NCBI GenBank assembly: GCA_034433775.1
Contig: DAOUAI010000081.1
Span: 1 to 5,092 of the forward strand
DNA length: 5,092 nt
Origin: CALJTV01 sp034433775
GTDB lineage: Bacteria; Chloroflexota; Dehalococcoidia; GIF9; UBA5629
Direction: 5' to 3'
Shown here in pieces: positions 1 to 4,982 of this stretch (the stretch's first letter is position 1; each line of letters starts with the position of its first letter). The notes beneath the pieces were generated by a model. That model did no database searches, was not told the origin of the DNA, and saw only the letters and a list, made by a program, of their open reading frames with translations. A program made the translations under genes and the position numbers.

Positions 1-424
1 CAGGACAGTGCCCCATCCCAAGGAGGTGCCCTAACTCGTGCACTGCCTCTTTGGTCGTTCTCTGGAGAAAAAGTTCCCGGTCTTCAGGCAGCCCGTAAAA
101 CTCCTGCCTCAAGCGGCAGAGGGAGATGACGGCGGTCTCGGCAGTGATGTCTGCCTGACCGAAGATGAAGTTGAGGTGTGGAGCGTAGAGGTCGACATCC
201 ACGATGCCAAGCACCTTTTCCCCTTTGATTCCTGGCTCTCTCTTCAGTCCATCGATGATAGTGTTGGCGAGATATTGACCGCGTCTCGAGTCATAAGCTT
301 TTGTGAGGTCGTAAGATAACGGCACCGTTTCAACGGGGCAGCCGAAAAGCGCAGCCAGTCTTTCTCTAAGCTGTGCCGTTATTTCGCCATCTATCTTTCC
401 TATGGGCTTGAGAACTATTTTCAC
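1..424 (-). CDS. amzA: Archaemetzincin, zinc-dependent metalloprotease (C-terminus cut by window edge)
   Basis: Archaemetzincins are small metzincin-type zinc peptidases; their natural substrates are poorly known. The 141 visible residues begin MKIVLKPIGKID, the usual start of the family. The family blocks YDSRRGQYLA, VLGIVDVDLYAPHLNFIFGQAD and KEAVHELGHLLGMGHCP follow. The zinc motif HExxHxxGxxH lies at residues 129-139 (H129, E130, H133, G136, H139), and C140 follows at once, which separates archaemetzincins from other metzincins. The remaining cysteines of the second, structural zinc site would lie beyond the window. The start is GTG at 424, chosen because the family N-terminus begins there and no better codon exists nearby. 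It lies 6 nt after the NTPase stop and has no clear Shine-Dalgarno, so translation is probably coupled. Family assignment is firm; the cellular role is unknown. Confidence 0.93.
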   Translation of the reverse strand, partial: MKIVLKPIGKIDGEITAQLRERLAALFGCPVETVPLSYDLTKAYDSRRGQYLANTIIDGLKREPGIKGEKVLGIVDVDLYAPHLNFIFGQADITAETAVISLCRLRQEFYGLPEDRELFLQRTTKEAVHELGHLLGMGHCP

Positions 425-430
425 GAGAGC

Positions 431-940
431 TTATTTTAGCCAGTCGAGGACGCGAGCTGCCACCTCATTGCGGTTATCGCGGGTGAGGACAATGACATTT
501 ACTGCGGGGTGGCGTTTTATTGCGTCGGCAAAGGGGTCCGGTTTGAGCATTATCGTGCCCAGCACCTTCTTGCTACTATTTATCGCCTGGAGCACCGCTT
601 CTTTAAACAAGGGAGAGAATAGTTCCATTTTGCCGATTTCATCGATGACTATTAAATCGCTCTGTTCGATTGCTCGATGGATAACAGCCACAGCCACATT
701 TTCTAAGTTCTTGAGATCGACCCCGTATTTGCCAACACGGTAAGGGCTGGTGGTTGCCACATGTGCCAGTACAGCTTCTCTACCATCGAGGGTGATGATT
801 TTGAACCCCTGCCTTACGCCACCGCTTCTTATTTCCTGTGTGTAGAAGCCGCCAGCTCTCTTGTTAGCCCTGGTTAATACTTCTGTGATGAGGGTGGTCT
901 TGCCCACCCCTGGACTACCGGTCAGCAGGCAACTTGTCAT
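431..940 (-). CDS. THEP1-family nucleoside triphosphatase (NTPCR-like)
   Basis: This 169-residue P-loop protein belongs to the THEP1/NTPCR family, which hydrolyses NTPs to NDPs with broad base specificity in vitro (EC 3.6.1.15) and whose physiological role is unsettled. Visible features in order are Walker A GSPGVGKTT (residues 8-16), the family block GGFYTQEIR (30-38), GFKIITLDG (45-53), and Walker B LIVIDEIGKMELFS (96-109). The tail is TRDNRNEVAARVLDWL. The length is typical of the family and no key residue is missing. The ATG overlaps the upstream stop codon as ATGA, and an AAAGGTGA ribosome binding site sits almost against the start, so it should be made together with the AT-hook protein. 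The archaemetzincin start follows 6 nt after its stop. A kinase role, as in other small P-loop proteins, is less likely because the DEIGKMEL block is diagnostic for this family. Confidence 0.93.
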   Translation of the reverse strand: MTSCLLTGSPGVGKTTLITEVLTRANKRAGGFYTQEIRSGGVRQGFKIITLDGREAVLAHVATTSPYRVGKYGVDLKNLENVAVAVIHRAIEQSDLIVIDEIGKMELFSPLFKEAVLQAINSSKKVLGTIMLKPDPFADAIKRHPAVNVIVLTRDNRNEVAARVLDWLK

Positions 941-1314
941 TCACCTTTGGAGGTGGTCTCTGACTTTTTCTTTCTGCCCCGCTTCTTGGGGGTGGCTTCG
1001 GTCTTTGGTTCGGCGGTCACTGCCTCTGTTTTGGCTTCCAACTTCTTCGGTCTACCCCGTTTCTTAAGGGCTTCAGCAGCAGGAGTTGCTGCTTTCTTTC
1101 TGACAGCGGATGGTGTGGTGACAGCAGTCTCCGGTTCCTTCTTTCTAGCACGTCTTTTGACCGCTGGCTTTTCAGCCACAGCTACTGCAGCCGGTGCCTG
1201 GGGCGTGGCTACTGTGGCAAGTCCCATTGCCAGGGCCATAGCCCTTCTCTTTTCCTTTAATTTTCTCATCCGGCGGCGATGTTTCAACATCGCCATTCTT
1301 TTACGTTTGTTCAT
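937..1314 (-). CDS. Small Lys/Arg/Ala-rich AT-hook protein, probable DNA- or RNA-binding
   Basis: I do not recognise a named family. The 125 residues are strongly basic and of low complexity. Residues 1-27 are an Arg/Lys-rich segment (MNKRKRMAMLKHRRRMRKLK). Residues 28-50 are Ala/Val/Pro-rich. After that comes a tail with three basic clusters: KRRARKK (53-59), KKRGRPKK (84-91) and KKRGRKKK (110-117). KKRGRPKK contains the RGRP core of an AT-hook, which binds the minor groove of AT-rich DNA, and the third cluster looks like a degenerate copy. Such tails recall bacterial histone-H1-like proteins. The ATG at 1314 follows GGTGGTGAAAG, and a promoter lies just upstream. The ATGA overlap with the NTPase gene supports this strand and frame over the long plus-strand frame opposite. 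Nucleoid or nucleic-acid binding is inferred from composition only. Confidence 0.78.
   Translation of the reverse strand: MNKRKRMAMLKHRRRMRKLKEKRRAMALAMGLATVATPQAPAAVAVAEKPAVKRRARKKEPETAVTTPSAVRKKAATPAAEALKKRGRPKKLEAKTEAVTAEPKTEATPKKRGRKKKSETTSKGE
964..987 (-). repeat. AT-hook-like repeat copy 2 (KKRGRKKK)
   Basis: These 24 bases encode KKRGRKKK and match the copy at 1042-1065 at 19 of 24 positions. The Pro of the AT-hook core has become Lys. This suggests an internal duplication of a basic module in the AT-hook protein, or convergence within low-complexity sequence. Confidence 0.5.
1042..1065 (-). repeat. AT-hook repeat copy 1 (KKRGRPKK)
   Basis: These 24 bases encode the canonical AT-hook core RGRP flanked by lysines. 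They are related to the 24 bases at 964-987 (19 of 24 identical). The linker between the two copies is also repetitive (AKTEAVTAEPKTEATPK). Confidence 0.55.
1275..1294. repeat. Perfect 9-bp inverted repeat inside the AT-hook gene
   Basis: GGCGATGTT and AACATCGCC are exact reverse complements separated by two bases. They fall in codons about 7-13 of the AT-hook gene, about 20 nt inside the start. In RNA the pair could form a stem of about 8 bp with a small loop near the start codon; in DNA it could be a protein site. Neither function is shown. The overlapping codons (MAMLKHRR) constrain the sequence only partly. Confidence 0.5.
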
Positions 1315-1351
1315 CTTTCACCACCAAAAATTGCCTCCGACAGTGGATAGT

Positions 1352-1380
1352 ATTATGCCTTAAATTGCTTTGAATTTCAA
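1352..1380 (-). promoter_or_regulatory. Sigma70-type promoter for the AT-hook / NTPase / archaemetzincin unit
   Basis: Read on the minus strand, TTGAAA (1380-1375) and CATAAT (1357-1352) each match the -35 and -10 consensus at five of six positions, with the optimal 17-nt spacer. Transcription would begin near 1345 and leave a leader of about 30 nt before the ATG at 1314. A small inverted repeat, TTTGAA-T-TTCAAA (1369-1381), overlaps the -35 element and could be an operator, but in such AT-rich sequence it may be chance. Confidence 0.65.
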
Positions 1381-1433
1381 ATATGCTACTCTTTTTACTG
1401 TGCCGTTATTTTGTATGCCTGGCGAGACGGAAT

Positions 1434-2456
1434 CTAAAGGGAAAGGTGGCTTCTGATTTTATCTGATAGCCCTTTTAGCAGTTCCAGAGCTTGTACGGCG
1501 GCATCGGTAGAAAGCGAAGCGAGCCCGCAGGACGGTGTGAGCAGGCTCTGTGCAGCGATCTGGCGGAAGGAAATACCATCTCTGGTGAACGGTGCTATGG
1601 CTTCGCCAAGGCGGTCATACAAGCTGGAAAGCGATTCGTCAGCCAGAGCATCTTCGTCGTTGGGCACAATGCCCCAGGCAATGCTGCCTCCCTTTTCCAG
1701 GAATGCTTTTACATTTACCGGATAGCACGTGAGAGAGTCGGCGTAGTTATAGGCATCGAAGCTCAAGACGTCTATAGAGGTGCTGAGCAAAAGTGACCAA
1801 TCAGTGCTGCCACAGCAGTGGATGCCTTTCACCCCGCTGAGACCACCGAATACTTCTTCAAGCAGTCTGGCGACCGTTTCGTTGGACAGGGCGACGAAAG
1901 CAGTACCCAGAGAGGTGAGATATGGTTCGTCCACGAAGATAACCGTTGTTCTGGTGGTTCGGCGGAGGAAGTTTTCCTGCCACTTTGCTTTCAGTCTCAG
2001 AAGCTTGGCGGCAACCTCAGCCAGCGTCTCGTCATACACTATACCCCGCCCGCTGATATCGGTGATGCATAGACCGAAGCTGACAGGACCGGTTATCTGC
2101 CCCTTCACCATTTCAGGATGGGAGAGGAAGGTTGGCAGCGCATGGAGCCCGGCGGCATAGTCGGCGCTTATGTGGTAGGCGTCAATTTCGTCATCGGACG
2201 TGGTGAGCAGCTTTTCCAGCTCGGTATCGAAATCAGTGGTGCGATTTACCTTCGGCTTGTCTCCTTCTATCACCAGCCCGGGGAAGCCCTCGCTGAACTG
2301 CAGGTACATATTCTCCTTCGGAGAGCGTTTAGGAAGCTGTGGCCAAGCTGGGAGTTGGGGCAGATATTTAGCCACCAATCGGCAAGCCTCTGAGACATCG
2401 TTATGAGGCATACTGCCGATGGCTGTGGGTAAGCAAGCAAATTCTAGTCTAGCCAC
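1434..2456 (-). CDS. Core-MetE-type (folate-independent) methionine synthase, UROD/MetE superfamily
   Basis: At 340 residues this matches the C-terminal catalytic half of cobalamin-independent methionine synthase MetE and lacks its N-terminal half. Visible blocks are LPTAIGSMPH (9-18), AWPQLPKRSPKENMY (37-51), GQITGPVSFGL (119-129), VDEPYL (175-180), GIHCCGSTDWS (211-221), DAYNYA (234-239) and LLTPSCGLAS (305-314). H213, C215 and C310 fit the His-x-Cys...Cys zinc ligands that activate homocysteine. Related core enzymes in anaerobes, including one from Dehalococcoides, are reported to take methyl groups from a corrinoid rather than methyl-folate; that donor is inferred here, not seen. The GTG start overlaps the mtnP stop by 1 nt (TAGTG), with AAAGG upstream, so it is the last gene of the salvage operon. 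Another UROD-like methyltransfer reaction remains possible. Confidence 0.78.
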   Translation of the reverse strand: MARLEFACLPTAIGSMPHNDVSEACRLVAKYLPQLPAWPQLPKRSPKENMYLQFSEGFPGLVIEGDKPKVNRTTDFDTELEKLLTTSDDEIDAYHISADYAAGLHALPTFLSHPEMVKGQITGPVSFGLCITDISGRGIVYDETLAEVAAKLLRLKAKWQENFLRRTTRTTVIFVDEPYLTSLGTAFVALSNETVARLLEEVFGGLSGVKGIHCCGSTDWSLLLSTSIDVLSFDAYNYADSLTCYPVNVKAFLEKGGSIAWGIVPNDEDALADESLSSLYDRLGEAIAPFTRDGISFRQIAAQSLLTPSCGLASLSTDAAVQALELLKGLSDKIRSHLSL

Positions 2457-3328
2457 TATTTCGCCTTTTTGAAATATTTGTCCAGAATAAATGCCAGGTC
2501 TTTCCTTGCCTTTTCCGGTATGAGTTCAGGGGAAGTTACGATGGCATCTTTCAAAGCGCTGGTGCAGAGACAGTCACGCTTCTGGGGCAGTTTGGTGACC
2601 GCCTCTGTGATTATTTTCTTCACGGTATCAATGCCTCGCCTTAAGTTGGCGACGACCATCTCTGCGGTTACCACCTCCACGGTCTCCTTCCAGCAGTCGT
2701 AGTCGGTGACCACGGCGCAGGTAGCGTAACAGATTTCAGCCTCTCTGGCGAGCTTGGCTTCAGGGAGCCCGGTCATGTAGATTAAATCGGCGCCCCAGGA
2801 GCGGTAAAGATTGGACTCGGCTTTGGTGGAAAATTGCGGACCTTCCATCACGATGGCGGTGCCGCCGTCATGGGCTCTGGCACCGACTTTTAGCGCAGAA
2901 TTGTAGAGGATACTGCGGAGTACCGGACAGAAAGGCTCAGCGAAGGCGATGTGCCCCACGATGCCATTGCCGAAGAAGGTATTAGGACGAAGGTAGGTGC
3001 GGTCAATGATCTGGTCGGGGATGACGATATCTAAGGGCTCTATCCGCTCCTTAAGGCTGCCCACGGTGGCAACCGAGATTATCCACTCAACTCCCAGCGA
3101 CTTTAAAGCATAGATGTTGGCTTTTGAGGGGAGTTCGGTGGGGCTGATGAAATGCCCTCTGCCATGGCGGGGGAGGAATGCCAGCTTGATGCCGTTCAAT
3201 GTGCCCAGGATGATGGCATCGCTGGGGTTGCCAAAGGGGGTCTTCACTCTGACCTCCTTGGTATCGGTGAGCCCTTCTAGTTCGTAAAGTCCGGTGCCGC
3301 CGATGATACCAACTTTAGCCTCAGCCAT
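2456..3328 (-). CDS. mtnP: S-methyl-5'-thioadenosine phosphorylase
   Basis: This cytosolic enzyme phosphorolyses methylthioadenosine to adenine and 5-methylthioribose-1-phosphate (EC 2.4.2.28). The 290 residues show GIIGGTGLY (7-15), LPRHGRGHFISPTELPSKANIYALKSLGV (from 52; phosphate and substrate site, R54/H55), PDQIIDRT (104-111), MEGPQFSTKAES (161-172), MTGLPEAKLAREAEICYA (185-202) and TDYDCW (208-213). D209 and D211 are the pair that selects 6-aminopurines and separates MTA phosphorylases from guanosine/inosine phosphorylases. A C-terminal CLC pair (253-255) and C134, C200 and C204 recall the disulfide-forming cysteines of archaeal MTAP II. The ATG at 3328 has a near-perfect AGGAGGT 6 nt upstream and sits 2 nt after the mtnA stop. 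The pairing with mtnA explains why no MTR kinase is needed. Confidence 0.95.
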   Translation of the reverse strand: MAEAKVGIIGGTGLYELEGLTDTKEVRVKTPFGNPSDAIILGTLNGIKLAFLPRHGRGHFISPTELPSKANIYALKSLGVEWIISVATVGSLKERIEPLDIVIPDQIIDRTYLRPNTFFGNGIVGHIAFAEPFCPVLRSILYNSALKVGARAHDGGTAIVMEGPQFSTKAESNLYRSWGADLIYMTGLPEAKLAREAEICYATCAVVTDYDCWKETVEVVTAEMVVANLRRGIDTVKKIITEAVTKLPQKRDCLCTSALKDAIVTSPELIPEKARKDLAFILDKYFKKAK

Positions 3329-3330
3329 TT

Positions 3331-4371
3331 TCAGACCTCCTCGGAGGTTAATAGTTCTTTCAGTATTTGAGTATATGGTTCACGGCCGATGCCCTTCTCG
3401 GTAATTATAGCAGTTATGTAGTGGTGGGGGGTGACATCGAAGGCGGGGTTGGCGGCGGGAACATTTGCCGGTGCGATGCGCACACCGGCGAAGTGCGTTA
3501 CCTCGCCGGGATTGCGCTCTTCTAAAGGGATGCTTTCTCCTGAGGCTAGCGAGGGGTCGATGGTGGAGGTGGGGGCTGCCACATAGAAGGGGATGCCGTG
3601 CCCTTTTGCCAGCACGGCAAGTGTGTAAGTGCCGATCTTGTTGGCAGTATCACCGTTAGCAGCTATGCGGTCAGCACCGACGATAATACAGTCGATTTTC
3701 CCCTGTTTCATGAAGTGCCCAGCCATAGAGTCGGTGATTAGAGTCACGGGAATATTTTCCTGCATCAGTTCCCAGGCGGTGAGGCGGGCTCCCTGGAGAA
3801 GTGGACGGGTCTCGGTGGCGACCACCTTGACCTGCTTTCCTTGTGCTACTGCCGCCTTGATTACTCCCAGTGCTGTGCCATAGCCAGCGGTAGCTATGGG
3901 ACCGGTGTTGCAATGGGTAAGCACGGTGGCGCCGTCTTTGATCAGCCTGGCGCCAAGCTGGCTGAGTTTAAGGTCAGCAGCTTCTTCTTCGGCATGGACT
4001 CGCTGCGCTTCTGCAATGAGTGCCCATTTTGCTTCGGGAACGCTGCCAGCGCCCAGGGCTACCCGCTTCATGCGGTCGATAGTGTGGAACAGATTAACCG
4101 CAGTGGGGCGGGAGGCAGCAAAGGCGCTGAGGACTTCCTCAAGACGGACAAGGAATTCACCTTTGTCTTTAGCCTTTATTTTCCAGGCACCGAGGGCGAT
4201 GCCATAAGCGGCGGCGATGCCGATGGCTGGGGCACCGCGCACCTTCATCTGTTTTATGGCTGAGACGACGTGGTTGAAGTCGCGACAATATATGTAGGTG
4301 AGCTTATGTGGCAACCGTGTTTGGTCTATAAGCTTTAGTCTGTCCCCAAGCCATTCGACAGGTCTTACCAT
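3331..4371 (-). CDS. mtnA: S-methyl-5-thioribose-1-phosphate isomerase
   Basis: MtnA converts 5-methylthioribose-1-phosphate to 5-methylthioribulose-1-phosphate (EC 5.3.1.23), the step after MtnP, in the cytosol. The 346 residues are the usual length. Visible motifs are VRGAPAIGIAAAYG (44-57), THCNTGPIATAGYGTALG (152-169) with the catalytic cysteine C154, ATETRP (185-190), and GADRIAANGDTANKIGTY (232-249) with the catalytic aspartate D233. The THCNTG and GADRI/NGDTANKIGTY signatures favour MtnA over the related eIF2B subunits and ribose-1,5-bisphosphate isomerase. The ATG at 4371 overlaps the end of the membrane-protein gene by 7 nt and follows AGGGAAGGAC. Its last codons (ACC TCC GAG GAG GTC TGA) double as the ribosome binding site of mtnP. 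Confidence 0.95.
   Translation of the reverse strand: MVRPVEWLGDRLKLIDQTRLPHKLTYIYCRDFNHVVSAIKQMKVRGAPAIGIAAAYGIALGAWKIKAKDKGEFLVRLEEVLSAFAASRPTAVNLFHTIDRMKRVALGAGSVPEAKWALIAEAQRVHAEEEAADLKLSQLGARLIKDGATVLTHCNTGPIATAGYGTALGVIKAAVAQGKQVKVVATETRPLLQGARLTAWELMQENIPVTLITDSMAGHFMKQGKIDCIIVGADRIAANGDTANKIGTYTLAVLAKGHGIPFYVAAPTSTIDPSLASGESIPLEERNPGEVTHFAGVRIAPANVPAANPAFDVTPHHYITAIITEKGIGREPYTQILKELLTSEEV
3335..3348 (-). promoter_or_regulatory. mtnP: mtnP Shine-Dalgarno inside a self-complementary stretch at the mtnA 3' end
   Basis: The end of mtnA reads ACCTCC-GA-GGAGGT on the minus strand, a perfect 6-bp inverted repeat that includes the AGGAGGT ribosome binding site of mtnP. In RNA, ACCUC could pair with GAGGU around a CGAG loop and hide the site until a ribosome finishing mtnA opens it. 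That would couple mtnP translation to mtnA. The stem is short, so the effect is inferred. Confidence 0.5.
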
Positions 4372-4823
4372 GTCCTTCCCTTATATCCCCTCCAGTGGTC
4401 TAGGGCTTTATTGAGTTGCGTTATGAACTCTTCGGGTCTGGCAGGTGTGATGTTTATGCTCATTTTCCCCGGTCTGATGATTTGCACGGCATTGCGGTTG
4501 TGCATCGATGTGGCGAAGTTGATGCCAAAGATGACCCCTTCTGGTTTCCGGGCGATATCTATAGTGTTAAACGAGATGTCGAAGTAGAATGGGCTGCCAA
4601 GCACTATTCTCACCCTGTCCTCAAGGATGCAGTATCTGCGCGGGACGACTGCCCAGAAGACGGCTATGATTAGCAACGCCGTAGCAAACAAGCCCAGCGC
4701 CGACTGTTTTTCATTGCTCATCAGTTGGAAGGCAGCGAACAGCAAAAAGAATACGGGAAGCAAGAGGACGGCTTTAAACCAGACATCATAGCGTGGGGTA
4801 TCTTCATAGATATTTGTACTCAT
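4365..4823 (-). CDS. Two-helix membrane protein with bacterial PH-like domain, function unknown
   Basis: The 152 residues have a short polar N-terminus (1-15), a hydrophobic helix at about 16-35 (FKAVLLLPVFFLLFAAFQLM), a short polar turn, and a second helix at about 42-60. A soluble domain of about 90 residues follows (YCILEDRVRIVLGSPFYFDISFNTID... to RPEEFITQLNKALDHW). The two-helix anchor, the beta-rich 'ILEDRVRI..G' start and the closing 'P.RPEEFITQLNKAL' helix resemble the bacterial PH domain (bPH) membrane proteins, with the domain expected in the cytosol. This is a fold-level match from memory and gives no substrate. The ATG at 4823 has an in-frame stop two codons upstream, which fixes the longest possible start; its nearest AGAGGA lies 14 nt away, so initiation may be weak. 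It is first in the mtnA-mtnP-methionine synthase operon and overlaps mtnA by 7 nt. Confidence 0.72.
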   Translation of the reverse strand: MSTNIYEDTPRYDVWFKAVLLLPVFFLLFAAFQLMSNEKQSALGLFATALLIIAVFWAVVPRRYCILEDRVRIVLGSPFYFDISFNTIDIARKPEGVIFGINFATSMHNRNAVQIIRPGKMSINITPARPEEFITQLNKALDHWRGYKGRTW

Positions 4824-4982
4824 GGCTCAACAAGTTATCCTCTGTGTAAGGTGGCAAAGTCTTCTAACCTGCAATACATATTAGCCCAAAACTTGCTTTT
4901 GTGCTATATCCTCTTCTGTAACAGAGTGGTGTAAAATAGTGGCTGCTACTCACACTTGAGTTTTCACACACGGAGGCGGACT
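4824..4982. promoter_or_regulatory. Divergent intergenic region between the mtn operon and the hydrolase gene
   Basis: This 159-base gap must carry promoters for both directions. For the plus strand, TAAAAT at 4932-4937 is a fair -10 element about 45 nt before the hydrolase ATG, but no good -35 lies at the right distance. For the minus strand I found no convincing -35/-10 pair. Two related stretches, TATCCTCTGTGTAA (4836-4849) and TATCCTCTTCTGTAA (4907-4921), and a small inverted repeat, TCTGT-A-ACAGA (4915-4925), could be regulator sites. No SAM-riboswitch-like architecture was recognised. Confidence 0.4.

Noticed and set aside
38..319. Open plus-strand frame opposite the archaemetzincin
   Set aside because: It lies entirely on the reverse of a gene with clear family motifs, has no recognisable domain and no convincing ribosome binding site.
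371..384. Exact 14-base direct repeat of the stretch at 1398-1411 (CTGTGCCGTTATTT)
   Set aside because: One copy is archaemetzincin coding sequence and the other intergenic, with no extension, no further copies noticed and no link to a mobile element. A chance match of this length is uncommon but not remarkable in 5 kb.
947..1363. 138-residue plus-strand frame with a hydrophobic translation opposite the AT-hook gene
   Set aside because: It is the antisense of a Lys/Arg/Ala-rich gene, which naturally yields a Phe/Leu/Ala-rich shadow. The minus-strand gene has a promoter, an SD-like site and an ATGA junction with the next gene.
1381..1433. Possible intrinsic terminator after the methionine synthase gene
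   Set aside because: No stable GC-rich stem followed by a T-run on the minus strand could be found; only short, interrupted complementarities are present.
3841..4263. Overlapping long plus-strand frames opposite mtnA (also 3896-4207)
   Set aside because: Their translations show no domain, they overlap each other in different frames, and mtnA is intact on the other strand.
4824..4982. SAM riboswitch or T-box leader ahead of the mtn operon
   Set aside because: The region is short and I could not find the paired stems or conserved boxes of these leaders.
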